A stretch of 64,000 nucleotides of DNA from CADEDV01 sp036383515 (GCA_036383515.1 DASVOE010000092.1:1-64000), one strand, 5' to 3'. Counted from the first letter of the stretch, positions 1-10,225 are shown. Numbers and translations: made by a program. The notes: generated by a model from the letters alone, not told the origin.

Positions 1-69
1 TCTTTTACCAGCACGAATCCGCTTGCTGTAGATGCTCTCCATTTTCTTGTCATTGTTCTCGTACGCCAC
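1..69 (-). CDS. PUR family DNA/RNA-binding protein, N-terminal fragment
   Basis: Only the first 23 codons lie in the window; the gene continues off the left edge. The visible peptide reads VAYENNDKK followed by MESIYSKRIRAGKR, which resembles from memory the conserved start of the small PUR-alpha-like (DUF3276) proteins of Bacteroidota. Those proteins fold as a single-stranded nucleic-acid-binding PUR repeat. I chose a GTG start at 67-69 because the residues before the internal methionine also fit the family. The alternative is ATG at 40-42. The 167 bases upstream (70-236) hold no gene and should carry its promoter. The identification rests on a very short stretch. Confidence 0.6.
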   Translation of the reverse strand, partial: MAYENNDKKMESIYSKRIRAGKR

Positions 70-236
70 AGTTGTAAGTTTTACAGTTTTAAAATTTACT
101 TTAGGTTTTGGAAGTCACAAATATAGAGATGTTTTTGAAACGGACAAATCTAGTTCAGCGGGTGGAGTTCGGGAACCACTCTCCTCTTCATCCGACATTT
201 CAGCTACTGACTATCAGCCTCCTGATTCATAATTCG

Positions 237-2069
237 TCAACTCTCACGACCTTCCTGTTGCTGGCGGGCATATAACCCGGCATAGTATCCCTTCTGTGAC
301 AGCAGTTCGGCATGCGTTCCCTCTTCCACTATTTCCCCGTCTTCCAGCACCACAATCTTATCGAAGTTCAGCAACGAAAAAATGCGATGCGTTATGATGA
401 TCGCCGTTTTGTCCTGCAGGTATTCATTTAAGTTAGCAATGATTTCCTTCTCCGTTTTTGCGTCCACAGCACTCAGGCAATCATCAAAAATAACGAGGTT
501 GGGATCCTTGATCAGCGCCCTGGCAATTGAAATACGTTGCTTTTGTCCACCACTCAGGGTTACCCCTCTTTCGCCAATCATCGTTTCATATTGTTCTGAA
601 AATCCCATGATCTCACTATGTACACTGGCCTGGCGGGCTGCTCTTTCCACATCAGCCTGCTCCATTTTTTCCAGGCCAAAAGCTATATTATTAGCAACTG
701 TATCACTAAACAGAAAAACATCCTGCGGCACATAGCTGATCTGTTCCCGCAGATTTTTTAATGGGAGCTGGCGAATATCTATTCCGTCCAGTTCAATCTT
801 CCCTGTTGTTGCATCATAGGTTCGCAACAGCAATTGCGCTACCGTAGATTTCCCACTGCCGGTGCGACCAACGATTGCAATCTTATCTCCTTTCCTTATC
901 TGCAGATTGAAATTGTTCAATGCCTGTATGCCCGTATTTTCATACACGAAGCCGACATTTTCAAAGGCAATATTTCCCTGCAACTTTATACCAGATGAAT
1001 GAGTTGGTGAAATAATGGAAGGAGTAGTCAATAAAAATTCGTTGACCCTTTTTTGAGAAGCGGCTGCTCTTTGTATCATACTTGCCGTTAATCCAATGGC
1101 ACTTACCGGGAAGGTGAGCATATTTACATACATCACAAATTCAACAATAGTGGCAAGGCTGGTTTGTTCGGGGTGATTGATATGATGCAAACCACCGATC
1201 ATAATGGTAAACAAAGTGCTTAATCCAATCAACAATGTTATCGAAGGAAAATAAATTGCTTCTACCTTGGCAAGCCCTATTGCATTTTTCCTGTACTCCT
1301 CGCTATTCCTGGTAAAAAATCCAAGCATTGCTTTTTCCTGTACAAAAGATTTGATAACTCTTATGCCGGAATAAGATTCCTGTGCGTTCGTAGTCAGGTC
1401 AGATAATGACTCCTGGATTCTTTCACTTTTGCGGTTGATTGTATTATTAACGAAATAAATAGTTACGGCAAGAATGGGCAACGGGGCTAACACATATAAA
1501 GTGAGTTCAGCATCCCGTTTAATCATGAAAAAAAGGCTGAGAGATATGATAGCTACTAGGTTGGCAAAGTACATTAAAGCAGGACCTGTAAACATTCTCA
1601 CCCGGCTTACATCTTCAGCGATCCGGTTCATCAGGTCGCCGGTACTATGTTTTTTAAAAAAAGAGGTATCCAATTGCTGGTACTTTTTATATATCTCGTT
1701 CTTCTGATCGTATTCAATATACCGGCTCATTACAATGATGGTCTGTCGCATTAAAAAAAGGAAGAACCCTCTTAATAAAGCCAGCACCAGGATGATAATA
1801 CCACAAATAGCTACGATGGTTACCCAATCATAATTCAACGATTCAATTTTTTGCGTGGTTTTATTGATCAGGAAATCATAATTAGGATTTTGCCGCGGTG
1901 CCTGATAACCCGGGAGGTTTAGTTTCCGTTGCACATAGTCGATCACATAACCGGTGATCTGCGGCGACAGCACGTTAAAATAGTTGGAAAGGAAAACAAA
2001 TAATATACCTGCACCAAACCGCTTGCGGTATTTCCAGAAATATTTATTAAGTGCTTTTAAGTGCTTCAA
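237..2069 (-). CDS. ABC exporter half-transporter (MsbA/BmrCD-like permease-ATPase fusion)
   Basis: This 610-residue protein has a type IV exporter transmembrane domain in about residues 15-340, with several hydrophobic helices, and a C-terminal nucleotide-binding domain at about 365-600. Visible ATPase motifs are Walker A GRTGSGKST near residue 400, the signature LSGGQKQR near 505, and Walker B ending IFDD near 525. A glutamate normally follows the Walker B aspartate and activates water. Here the sequence is FDDCLSAVD, so that residue is aspartate. This variant is typical of the degenerate half of heterodimeric exporters such as BmrCD/LmrCD. No partner half is adjacent, so it may homodimerise or pair with a distant gene. 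It would export a lipid or drug from the inner membrane; the substrate is unknown. Confidence 0.9.
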   Translation of the reverse strand: MKHLKALNKYFWKYRKRFGAGILFVFLSNYFNVLSPQITGYVIDYVQRKLNLPGYQAPRQNPNYDFLINKTTQKIESLNYDWVTIVAICGIIILVLALLRGFFLFLMRQTIIVMSRYIEYDQKNEIYKKYQQLDTSFFKKHSTGDLMNRIAEDVSRVRMFTGPALMYFANLVAIISLSLFFMIKRDAELTLYVLAPLPILAVTIYFVNNTINRKSERIQESLSDLTTNAQESYSGIRVIKSFVQEKAMLGFFTRNSEEYRKNAIGLAKVEAIYFPSITLLIGLSTLFTIMIGGLHHINHPEQTSLATIVEFVMYVNMLTFPVSAIGLTASMIQRAAASQKRVNEFLLTTPSIISPTHSSGIKLQGNIAFENVGFVYENTGIQALNNFNLQIRKGDKIAIVGRTGSGKSTVAQLLLRTYDATTGKIELDGIDIRQLPLKNLREQISYVPQDVFLFSDTVANNIAFGLEKMEQADVERAARQASVHSEIMGFSEQYETMIGERGVTLSGGQKQRISIARALIKDPNLVIFDDCLSAVDAKTEKEIIANLNEYLQDKTAIIITHRIFSLLNFDKIVVLEDGEIVEEGTHAELLSQKGYYAGLYARQQQEGRES

Positions 2070-2164
2070 ACAAAAATATTTCCTGCGAAATTAACTGAAG
2101 CCGGCGAAAGGATTGCCGATTTAAAATGAACGGAAACATACGCTGACGGATTGCAGGCTAACTA

Positions 2165-3457
2165 TTATGCAATAATAGTTTCAGGCTGCAGTTCCGGGAG
2201 ATGAATAGTGAAAATAGCTCCCATGCCTGGTGTAGCCGTGGCAGTGATAGATCCATTATGCTTTTCTACAATTTTTTTGCAAATGGAAAGCCCCACTCCT
2301 GTTCCCTCAAATTCATGATGACTATGCAAGCGTTTAAAGACCATAAAAATTTCGTCAGCATATTTCGGGTCGAAACCGATACCATTATCGGATATTGCAA
2401 TCTTATAATAGTTTTTCTCATTTATAGTATCGCCCTTTTCACCATTTACTTTCATTTTTTCAGTAGTAATGTTAATGACCGGAGGAATATCCGGTTTTTT
2501 GAACTTTAGGGCATTGCTTACCAGGTTATAAAACAATTGACGCATTAGCACCGGAGCTCCATACACTACCGGAAGTTCAGCGACATTGATAATAGCGCCG
2601 GTTTTTTCAACCTGTATATCCAGTTCTGCTACCACTTCCTTCAACAGTGTATTAAGATCGGCTTTTTTAAAATCAGCAGTACTCATTGAATGCCTTGAAA
2701 AACTCAACAGATCGTTGATCAGCGACTGCATCCGTTTTGATGAATTGATGATCTTCCTGAAATATTTTTCAGATTCTTTATCGTCTTTATTATGCAATAA
2801 TATCTTATCACTGAAGACCATGATCTTTCGCAAAGGCTCCTGCAGGTCATGTGAAGCCATATAAGCAAACCGGTCCAGCTCTTCGTTCACTGATTTAAGG
2901 TGGACATTGTTCTGTATAAGTTGTTCATTCAGCAGCCGCACTTTTTCTTCAGAGGCTTTGCGTTCTTCTATTTCTTTTTGCAGCGATCGGTTGGCGGCCA
3001 GTAATTTTTTTTCATGCTGAATCAGTTGGTGTGTTTTCCGGTATAATTCAACAAACACTCCAACTTTCACCCGTAATAATTCCGGGTTGATAGGTTTGTA
3101 GATATAATCCACGCCACCCATTTTATAACCTTTGAAGAGATAATCTTCATCATAATCATGGGCTGTAATAAAAATGATAGGAATGCTTCTTAGCTTTTCT
3201 CTTTCATAGATCATCGTAGCTGTTTCCAATCCATTGATGTCCGGCATTTGTACATCCATGAGGATAAGAGAAAAATCATGTTGATTCAATAATATCTTAA
3301 GGGCAGCCCTGCCGGAATTTGCCTTGACGATAGTATAATTATCCTTTTCTAATATCGCCTCAATAGAAAACAGGTTATCTTCCCTGTCATCCACGACAAG
3401 GATCTTGATATCTGATTTCAGCAACTGGCTTTGTCCATTTGAAGGCGTTATCTCCAT
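2165..3457 (-). CDS. REC-histidine kinase hybrid (soluble)
   Basis: This 430-residue cytoplasmic kinase starts with a receiver domain (about 18-135). The acidic pair is in VVDDRED and the likely phospho-acceptor is D68 in LILMDVQMPD, with K121 in YIYKP. A coiled coil (about 140-195) leads to a HisKA domain with H203 in the H-box ASHDLQEPLRK. The HATPase domain (about 300-425) has N-box NLVSNALKFK and G-boxes DNGIGF and GTGVGLSICKK. The start codon lies 3 bases after the stop of the giant kinase at 3461-9619, so the two are co-transcribed. No membrane segment or DNA-binding domain is present. The receiver-first layout suggests it is switched by phosphotransfer from another kinase, possibly its upstream neighbour. 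Confidence 0.92.
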   Translation of the reverse strand: MEITPSNGQSQLLKSDIKILVVDDREDNLFSIEAILEKDNYTIVKANSGRAALKILLNQHDFSLILMDVQMPDINGLETATMIYEREKLRSIPIIFITAHDYDEDYLFKGYKMGGVDYIYKPINPELLRVKVGVFVELYRKTHQLIQHEKKLLAANRSLQKEIEERKASEEKVRLLNEQLIQNNVHLKSVNEELDRFAYMASHDLQEPLRKIMVFSDKILLHNKDDKESEKYFRKIINSSKRMQSLINDLLSFSRHSMSTADFKKADLNTLLKEVVAELDIQVEKTGAIINVAELPVVYGAPVLMRQLFYNLVSNALKFKKPDIPPVINITTEKMKVNGEKGDTINEKNYYKIAISDNGIGFDPKYADEIFMVFKRLHSHHEFEGTGVGLSICKKIVEKHNGSITATATPGMGAIFTIHLPELQPETIIA

Positions 3458-3460
3458 GAC

Positions 3461-6400
3461 TTATTTGTATAACCAGACTCTCATTAATGATAGCAATTGA
3501 TCTATTTTTACGGGCTTGGTGATATAGTCTGAAGCGCCTGCCTCAATACATTTTTCCCGGTCACCTTTCATTGCTTTCGCTGTTACCGCAATAATAGGCA
3601 ATGCCGTGTTCTTATGTTCCCGCCTTATCTTTTGTGTTGTTTCATATCCATCCATTTCCGGCATCATGATATCCATTAATACAATATCAATATGATGATC
3701 CTGGTCCAGTATCTCCATAGCCTCTTTGCCACTCTCCGCCGTAATGGTATTGATCTTATATCGCTCAAATGCCGTGGTGAGTGCAAACAGGTTACGTACA
3801 TCATCATCCACCACTAATACTTTTTTATTGGTGAGTACATCGCTCTTGGAGCGCAGGTTCTCGATCAGTTTTCTTTTTTCTGGCAAAAGATCTTTATGAT
3901 CAATATGCAGCAACAATACGGCTTCTTCCAATAACAGGTCAAGCGAGGTCACATCTTTCAACAGCACCTTGTTGGAATATTGTTTTAACTGCATTTTTTC
4001 TTTAGGAGAAAAATCTTTAGCAGAATAGATAAGTACCGGAGTGGTATGCAATTTTTTGATATTAGCTACTTCTGTTACCATTTCAAGCCCATCTATATCA
4101 GGTAACATGTAATCCACGATGATGCAGTCGTATTCATTATCACGGATCAGCTCCAAAGCTTTTTTACCCGTGTCAACGATCTCGATATTGATCAGCTCGC
4201 CGTTGTCGAGTATCTTGATCACCTGTGATGAATCGAGTTCATTGTCTTCAACTACCAGTACTTTACGTTGCTCCCGCTCATTATAATATAGAATATCGTT
4301 GAACAATTCATGTAAAGCTCCGGGCTTCAATGGTTTTAAATTAAAACTCCGGGCTCCCCGTTGCATAGCCAGCAAGCGGTTTTCTTCGCCGGAAATAAGA
4401 TGCACTGGTATATGCCTGAAGTTAATATCGTTTTTAAACAGGTCAAGAATTCTCCAGCCACTTGCATCCGGAAGTTTTACATCTAATGTTACGGCGATTG
4501 GATTGTACTTGTTAACGAGGTCAAACACTTCACCAAAATTGGTAGCGACTACTATTTTCAGATCAATCTCATGAGCTCTTTCGATCATGATCTTACCAAA
4601 CCGGATATCATCTTCAATCACCAGCACTACTTTATCTGCACCGGTAATATTATTTCTGTCGTCACCAATTTCATTGATGATCTCGTTTAATGCGTCGAGA
4701 TCTTTTGTTTCACTTACTTTAATGGTGGGAACGGATTGCAGCGCCACATCGTATGAACCTCCTTCCGCCAACTTGTACTCACTCACTTTCAGGCTACTTT
4801 GCTTTTCCCGTTTAATATGAGCAGGATCGTAATCAATGGGCAGGAATAAAGTGAAGCTGCTGCCATAACCTACTTCGCTGCTCAGCTCAATAGAACCGCC
4901 TAACAGATCGGCCAAACCGCGGCTGATAGAAAGCCCGAGACCTGTACCACCATATTTTCTACTTGTAGAACCTTCTGCCTGCTGGAAAGCTTCAAAGATG
5001 ATGTTCTGTTTGTCTTTGGAGATACCGATACCTGTGTCTTTTATTTCGAAGGCTACAACACGTTGTGCATTATCAAGACTCTTATGTCTTTGTTTCCAGT
5101 TATGCTGCGCTTCGTAGATACGCAGTTTAACCTCTCCCTTTTCTGTAAACTTAAAGGCGTTTGATAAAAGATTTTTAAGGATCTGGTTAAGGCGTTGAGC
5201 ATCTGTTTCAAGGCTTGTTGGTAATTTATCATCCACCTCAATACCAAACCGGAGGTTCTTATTTTCAGAAATGTGCTTGAACGTGGTTTCCACAAACGTC
5301 GTGATATCATGAAACTGCAGCTTAACGAAATCAGTAGAGATATAACCTGATTCAATTTTAGAAAGGTCAAGTATATCATTGATCAGTTGAATAAGGTCAT
5401 CACCGCAACTGTGAATCGTTTTGGCATAGCTTACCTGTTTATCATTTAAGTTACCATCATGATTTTCGTAAAGTTGTTGCGCCAGGATCAATAATGAGTT
5501 CAGCGGTGTACGCAACTCATGCGACATATTGGCGAGGAACTCTGATTTATACTTGGATGTTAACTGAAGCTGTTCTGCTTTTTCCTCCAATGACAACCGG
5601 GCTTCTTCCACCTCCTTATTCTTTTCTTCCACTTCTTCTTTTTGTTTGGCCAGCAGGTGAGCTTTATCCTGCAATTCTTCGTTGGTTCTTCCCAACTCAT
5701 CGGCCAGTGACTGGGATTGTACCAGCAAGCTTTCTGTTCTTGTATTGGCTTCAATGGTGTTCAATACAATACCAATACTTTCTGTCAACTGGCTAAGGAA
5801 GTCAAGGTGTGTTTCACTGAATGTGTCGAACGATGCCAGTTCAATAACAGCCTTGATCTCTTTTTCAAACAATACCGGTAACACGATCAGGTTAACCGGA
5901 GCTGCTTTACCCAAACCGGAAGATATTTTGATATAGTTTTTGGGAACGTTAGTTAACAGAATTCTTTCTTTTTCCAATGCACACTGACCAACTAATCCCT
6001 GGCCTAATTCAAACTCTTTGGATGTTTTTACTTCTTCGCCAAATGCATAAGCTGAAAATAATTTCAGTTTTGGATTCTTAATATTCTCGTCCTGCTCCAA
6101 AATATAGAACATACCTTTTTGTGCATTTACCACCTGGGCCAACTCTGAAAGAATACGTCGTGTTACCGTATTCAGATCTTTTTGACCCTGCAGCATCTGG
6201 GTAAACTTAGCAAGGTTTGATTTCAACCAATCCTGTTCCTGGTTACGTAATGTGGTTTGCTTCAGGTTAGCGATCATCTGGTTGATGGTGTCCTTCAACT
6301 CTTCCACTTCACCTTTTGCTTCTACCCGTATCATCTGGGTAAGGTCGCCTTTTGTTACTGCCGAAGCCACATCAGCGATATTACGCACCTGTGTAGTTAA

Positions 6401-9400
6401 GTTTTCCGCCAGCTGATTTACATTCTCCGTCAGGTTTTTCCAAATACCAGATGCACCGGGCACTGAGGCCTGTCCACCCAATCTTCCTTCCACTCCCACT
6501 TCTCTTGCCACGTTGGTTACCTGGTCGGCAAATACCGCCAGCGTATCGATCATTTCATTGATAGTATCAATTAACTGTGCTACCTCACCTCTTGATACAA
6601 TGGAAAGTTTTTGTTTCAGGTTACCTGTAGCTACCGAGGTTACCACTTTTGCAATACCACGCACCTGGTTCGTAAGGTTTGATGCCATCATGTTTACTGA
6701 GTCGGTAAGATCTTTCCATGTTCCTGCCACACCCTGCACCTCTGCTTGTCCACCCAATTTACCTTCCGTACCCACTTCTCTTGCCACACGGGTTACCTCT
6801 ACAGAGAAAGAGTTCAACTGATCCACCATCGTATTGATGGTATTTTTCAAATCGAAAATCTCTCCTTTTACGTCAATGGTTACCTTCTTGGTTAAGTCAC
6901 CGGAGGCCACCGCTTTTGTTACCTCTGCAATGTTTCGCACTTGCGAAGTAAGGTTACCAGTCATTTGATTCACCGAGTCAGTCAAGTCTTTCCAGGTACC
7001 TGCCACACCCGGTACGAATGCCTGTCCACCGAGTTTACCATCCGTACCAACCTCACGGGCCACCCTCGTTACTTCTGAGGCGAAGGCACGAAGCTGGTCC
7101 ACCATGGTATTCAATGTTTCTTTTAACTGCAAAATTTCACCCCGAACGTCCACCGTGATCTTTCTCGACATATCACCGTTGGCCACAGCAATCGCCACAT
7201 CGGCGATATTACGCACCTGTGCAGTAAGGTTACCGGCCATTTGGTTTACAGAGTCGGTTAAGTCTTTCCAGGTACCGCCTACTCCCGGTACGTTGGCCTG
7301 TCCACCGAGTTTACCATCGGTTCCTACTTCTCTTGCCACACGGGTTACTTCCGAAGCGAAGGAACGAAGCTGTTCCACCATCGTGTTGATGGTATTCTTC
7401 AACTCAAGTATCTCACCTTTTACATCCACCTCAATTTTTCTGGATAAGTCACCATTCGCCACAGCCGTTGTTACCTCTGCGATGTTTCTTACCTGTGATG
7501 TAAGATTCGATGCCATCTTATTCACCGAATCAGTTAAGTCTTTCCATAAGCCCTCTACTCCGGGCACATCGGCCTGACCACCGAGTTTACCTTCACTACC
7601 TACTTCACGGGCCACACGGAATACTTCCGAACCAAAGGAGTTTAACTGGTCCACCAGTGTATTGATCGTATTCTTTAATTCAAGGATCTCTCCTTTTACA
7701 TCCACTGTCATTTTCCTTGACAGGTCACCTTTCGCCACAGCAGTTGTTACTTCTGCAATGTTTCTTACCTGTGCGGTAAGATTTGATCCCATCTGGTTCA
7801 CCGAGTCTGTTAAGTCTTTCCAGGTTCCTCCCACACCCTGCACTTTTGCCTGCCCCCCGAGTTTACCTTCTGTTCCTACTTCCAATGCCACACGGGTCAC
7901 CTCCGATGCAAAGGAGTTCAGCTGATCCACCATCGTATTGATGGTGTTTTTTAATTCCAATATTTCACCGGCAACGTTTACCGTAATTTTTTTAGAAAGG
8001 TCACCATTAGCAACGGCTGTTGTTACATCTGCGATGTTACGCACCTGCGCTGTAAGGTTTGATGCCATCTGGTTTACTGACTCTGTTAAGTCTTTCCAAG
8101 TACCTCCCACATCCTGCACTTTTGCCTGTCCACCCAACTTACCTTCTGTACCTACTTCCAATGCCACACGGGTCACCTCTGATGCAAAAGAGTTCAACTG
8201 GTCCACCATTGTATTGATGGTGTTTTTCAATTCAAGAATTTCTCCTTTTACGTCCACGGTGATCTTTCTTGATAAGTCGCCTTTAGCCACGGCTGTTGTT
8301 ACCTCGGCGATATTACGCACCTGTGCTGTTAGATTTGATCCCATCTGGTTCACCGAATCCGTAAGGTCTTTCCAAACACCGCCAATTCCTTTTACCGTTG
8401 CCTGTCCGCCGAGTTTACCTTCACTACCCACTTCTCTTGCCACACGGGTTACCTCAGCCGAGAAGGAGTTCAACTGATCCACCATCGTATTGATGGTGTT
8501 TTTTAATTCCAATATCTCACCTTTTACGTCCACGGTAATTTTCCTGGAGAGATCACCTCTTGCTACCGCTGTTGTTACTTCTGCAATATTTCTTACCTGG
8601 CCTGTTAAGTTAGAAGCCATTTGGTTTACAGAGTCAGTCAAATCTTTCCATGTACCACCAATACCTTTTACCTCTGCCTGTCCACCGAGTTTACCTTCTG
8701 TACCTACTTCTCTTGCCACACGGGTTACTTCTGATGAAAATGAATTGAGCTGATCCACCATCGTATTGATGGTATTTTTTAATTCCAAAATTTCACCCTG
8801 CACATCCACCGTAATTTTTTTACGGAGATCACCTTTTGCCACCGCTGTTGTTACTTCTGCAATATTTCTTACCTGGGCAGTAAGATTACCTGCCATCTGG
8901 TTTACGGAGTCAGTAAGATCTTTCCATACACCGGCCACACCTTTTACTTTTGCCTGTCCACCGAGTTTACCCTCACTACCTACTTCTCTTGCCACACGGG
9001 TTACTTCCATAGAAAATAGATTCAACTGCTTCACCATATCATTCACCTCGGCAGCAATCTTTGCAAATTCACCCTGCAAAACGTGGTCACCGATCTTTAA
9101 TGGCATTTCCTGCGAAAGATTTCCTTTGGCCACCGAACTGATAACGTGAGCTATTTCAATGGTGGGATGAACAAGATCGGAGATCAAACTATTAATAGAA
9201 TCAACACTGGTATTCCAGGAGCCTCTTGCTGTACGGGGTAATTCAACACGGTGATTCAAATGACCTTTTTTACCGATGGTATTCCTGGCGAGTGATAATT
9301 CCTGCACCAGCGTTTCATTCAATGAAATAATTGTATTTAACGTGTCACAAATTTTACCGCTGAGTCCCAATTTATCCATAGGCATACGAACACTGAAATC

Positions 9401-9619
9401 ACCTTCTTTTACTTCGGTCAATAGTTTAAGTAAGGTTCGCATATCCAGCTCATCAGAAAAATCCACCGGGTTTCCATTTTCAGTTGAATGTTTTTTGGTT
9501 ATTACGCCGTTGGAAGCTTTTGTTTTTTTTGTTTTGGTGGATGCAACGGTTTTGGCAGAACCATTGACTTCATTACCTGCAAGTATTGGTTTTGAAGATG
9601 CTTTGGGGCTTTTTTTCAT
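3461..9619 (-). CDS. Giant poly-HAMP hybrid histidine kinase with GAF and three receiver domains
   Basis: This is a 2052-residue cytoplasmic hybrid kinase with no transmembrane segment. Residues 1-55 are a K/S/T-rich tail. Residues 58-202 hold about three divergent HAMP-like units. Residues about 203-1122 are ten tandem 92-residue units, each starting near EVTRVAREVG and GKLGGQA and containing a WKDLTDSVNQM core followed by GDLSRKITVDVKGEI; each looks like a HAMP pair. A GAF domain follows (about 1150-1300), then a coiled coil, HisKA with H near 1367 in NMSHELRTPL, and HATPase (about 1470-1610; NLLSNAFKF, GGTGLGLSI). Three receivers end the protein, with likely phospho-aspartates near 1712 (TLDVKLPD), 1837 (IVDYMLPD) and 1982 (LMDIMMPE). 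The layout resembles group III (Nik1-like) kinases with an unusually long HAMP array. It is upstream of, and co-transcribed with, the REC-kinase at 2165-3457. Confidence 0.93.
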   Translation of the reverse strand: MKKSPKASSKPILAGNEVNGSAKTVASTKTKKTKASNGVITKKHSTENGNPVDFSDELDMRTLLKLLTEVKEGDFSVRMPMDKLGLSGKICDTLNTIISLNETLVQELSLARNTIGKKGHLNHRVELPRTARGSWNTSVDSINSLISDLVHPTIEIAHVISSVAKGNLSQEMPLKIGDHVLQGEFAKIAAEVNDMVKQLNLFSMEVTRVAREVGSEGKLGGQAKVKGVAGVWKDLTDSVNQMAGNLTAQVRNIAEVTTAVAKGDLRKKITVDVQGEILELKNTINTMVDQLNSFSSEVTRVAREVGTEGKLGGQAEVKGIGGTWKDLTDSVNQMASNLTGQVRNIAEVTTAVARGDLSRKITVDVKGEILELKNTINTMVDQLNSFSAEVTRVAREVGSEGKLGGQATVKGIGGVWKDLTDSVNQMGSNLTAQVRNIAEVTTAVAKGDLSRKITVDVKGEILELKNTINTMVDQLNSFASEVTRVALEVGTEGKLGGQAKVQDVGGTWKDLTESVNQMASNLTAQVRNIADVTTAVANGDLSKKITVNVAGEILELKNTINTMVDQLNSFASEVTRVALEVGTEGKLGGQAKVQGVGGTWKDLTDSVNQMGSNLTAQVRNIAEVTTAVAKGDLSRKMTVDVKGEILELKNTINTLVDQLNSFGSEVFRVAREVGSEGKLGGQADVPGVEGLWKDLTDSVNKMASNLTSQVRNIAEVTTAVANGDLSRKIEVDVKGEILELKNTINTMVEQLRSFASEVTRVAREVGTDGKLGGQANVPGVGGTWKDLTDSVNQMAGNLTAQVRNIADVAIAVANGDMSRKITVDVRGEILQLKETLNTMVDQLRAFASEVTRVAREVGTDGKLGGQAFVPGVAGTWKDLTDSVNQMTGNLTSQVRNIAEVTKAVASGDLTKKVTIDVKGEIFDLKNTINTMVDQLNSFSVEVTRVAREVGTEGKLGGQAEVQGVAGTWKDLTDSVNMMASNLTNQVRGIAKVVTSVATGNLKQKLSIVSRGEVAQLIDTINEMIDTLAVFADQVTNVAREVGVEGRLGGQASVPGASGIWKNLTENVNQLAENLTTQVRNIADVASAVTKGDLTQMIRVEAKGEVEELKDTINQMIANLKQTTLRNQEQDWLKSNLAKFTQMLQGQKDLNTVTRRILSELAQVVNAQKGMFYILEQDENIKNPKLKLFSAYAFGEEVKTSKEFELGQGLVGQCALEKERILLTNVPKNYIKISSGLGKAAPVNLIVLPVLFEKEIKAVIELASFDTFSETHLDFLSQLTESIGIVLNTIEANTRTESLLVQSQSLADELGRTNEELQDKAHLLAKQKEEVEEKNKEVEEARLSLEEKAEQLQLTSKYKSEFLANMSHELRTPLNSLLILAQQLYENHDGNLNDKQVSYAKTIHSCGDDLIQLINDILDLSKIESGYISTDFVKLQFHDITTFVETTFKHISENKNLRFGIEVDDKLPTSLETDAQRLNQILKNLLSNAFKFTEKGEVKLRIYEAQHNWKQRHKSLDNAQRVVAFEIKDTGIGISKDKQNIIFEAFQQAEGSTSRKYGGTGLGLSISRGLADLLGGSIELSSEVGYGSSFTLFLPIDYDPAHIKREKQSSLKVSEYKLAEGGSYDVALQSVPTIKVSETKDLDALNEIINEIGDDRNNITGADKVVLVIEDDIRFGKIMIERAHEIDLKIVVATNFGEVFDLVNKYNPIAVTLDVKLPDASGWRILDLFKNDINFRHIPVHLISGEENRLLAMQRGARSFNLKPLKPGALHELFNDILYYNEREQRKVLVVEDNELDSSQVIKILDNGELINIEIVDTGKKALELIRDNEYDCIIVDYMLPDIDGLEMVTEVANIKKLHTTPVLIYSAKDFSPKEKMQLKQYSNKVLLKDVTSLDLLLEEAVLLLHIDHKDLLPEKRKLIENLRSKSDVLTNKKVLVVDDDVRNLFALTTAFERYKINTITAESGKEAMEILDQDHHIDIVLMDIMMPEMDGYETTQKIRREHKNTALPIIAVTAKAMKGDREKCIEAGASDYITKPVKIDQLLSLMRVWLYK
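6490..9015 (-). repeat. Tandem 276-bp coding repeats (HAMP-pair units)
   Basis: The DNA encoding the HAMP array repeats with a period of 276 bases, exactly 92 codons. On the plus strand a phrase close to ATCCACCATCGTATTGATGG recurs near 6820, 7097, 7373, 7649, 7925, 8201, 8477 and 8753, with a few substitutions per copy. The first and last units have diverged more. The period keeps the frame, so units could be gained or lost by recombination without breaking the gene. Long plus-strand open frames here only mirror the repeat. Confidence 0.9.
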
Positions 9620-9797
9620 GGCAGATTTTATTGAAGATATAAGGGTAAATAATCATGTTTGAAAAGCGATACAACTGTAAATTAAAAAAAGGCAATATAA
9701 TCACCTCTACTTTTGAAATTCAATGCAGAAAAAACTTACCTTGTCTATATAATTGATTTTTAGTCATAAAAAACTGTGCCACAAAAAAGTAAAATTC

Positions 9798-10205
9798 ATG
9801 TCCACTAACATTTCCAAATTCATTGTAGTTGGGGAAGATGATAAAGATGACCAGGAATTACTAAAAGATGTATTTGCTTCCATTGACGATTCATTCCGGT
9901 TGCTGTTCGTGGATAGTGGGAAAGAGGTCATGAGTCTTTTGGAAAAGTTAACTGAAGATCAGATGCCCTGTCTTATTATCCTGGATTACAATATGCCCGA
10001 ACTGAGCGGGGCGGATATCCTGAAAGAATTGAATAACATAGATAAATATAAGGACACTCCTAAGATCATCTGGAGCACATCAGGGTCAGACAATTTTAAA
10101 AACAAATGCTTAGCGCTGGGGGCAACTGATTATATCATAAAGCCTTCCAACCTGAAAGACCTGGAAGAGTCTGCCCGGTATATGCTTTCAGTCTGCCAGA
10201 ATTGA
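9798..10205 (+). CDS. Single-domain response regulator (Rcp1-like)
   Basis: This is a 135-residue stand-alone receiver domain with no output domain. It has an acidic pocket in VVGEDDKDD, a predicted phospho-acceptor D63 in LIILDYNMPELSG, the conserved serine/threonine region WSTSGS and K115 in YIIKPSN. I chose ATG at 9798 because the frame upstream of it does not look like receiver sequence and the family starts just before the first beta strand. It is transcribed divergently from the giant hybrid kinase and shares its upstream region. Likely role: a phosphorelay intermediate or a partner that binds a target protein. Confidence 0.87.
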   Translation: MSTNISKFIVVGEDDKDDQELLKDVFASIDDSFRLLFVDSGKEVMSLLEKLTEDQMPCLIILDYNMPELSGADILKELNNIDKYKDTPKIIWSTSGSDNFKNKCLALGATDYIIKPSNLKDLEESARYMLSVCQN

Positions 10206-10225
10206 GTGTACCGAGACGGCGAAAA

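Noticed and set aside
32..232. Plus-strand open frame of 66 codons at the left edge
   Set aside because: It overlaps, on the opposite strand, the start of the PUR-family gene, and its product is a low-complexity sequence with no family resemblance.
6490..9015. CRISPR array or tandem mobile repeats
   Set aside because: The repeats are 276 bp, in frame and encode HAMP pairs; there are no short repeat-spacer units and no cas genes.
7104..9149. Several long plus-strand open frames opposite the giant kinase
   Set aside because: They repeat with the same 276-bp period as the HAMP units and merely mirror that coding sequence.
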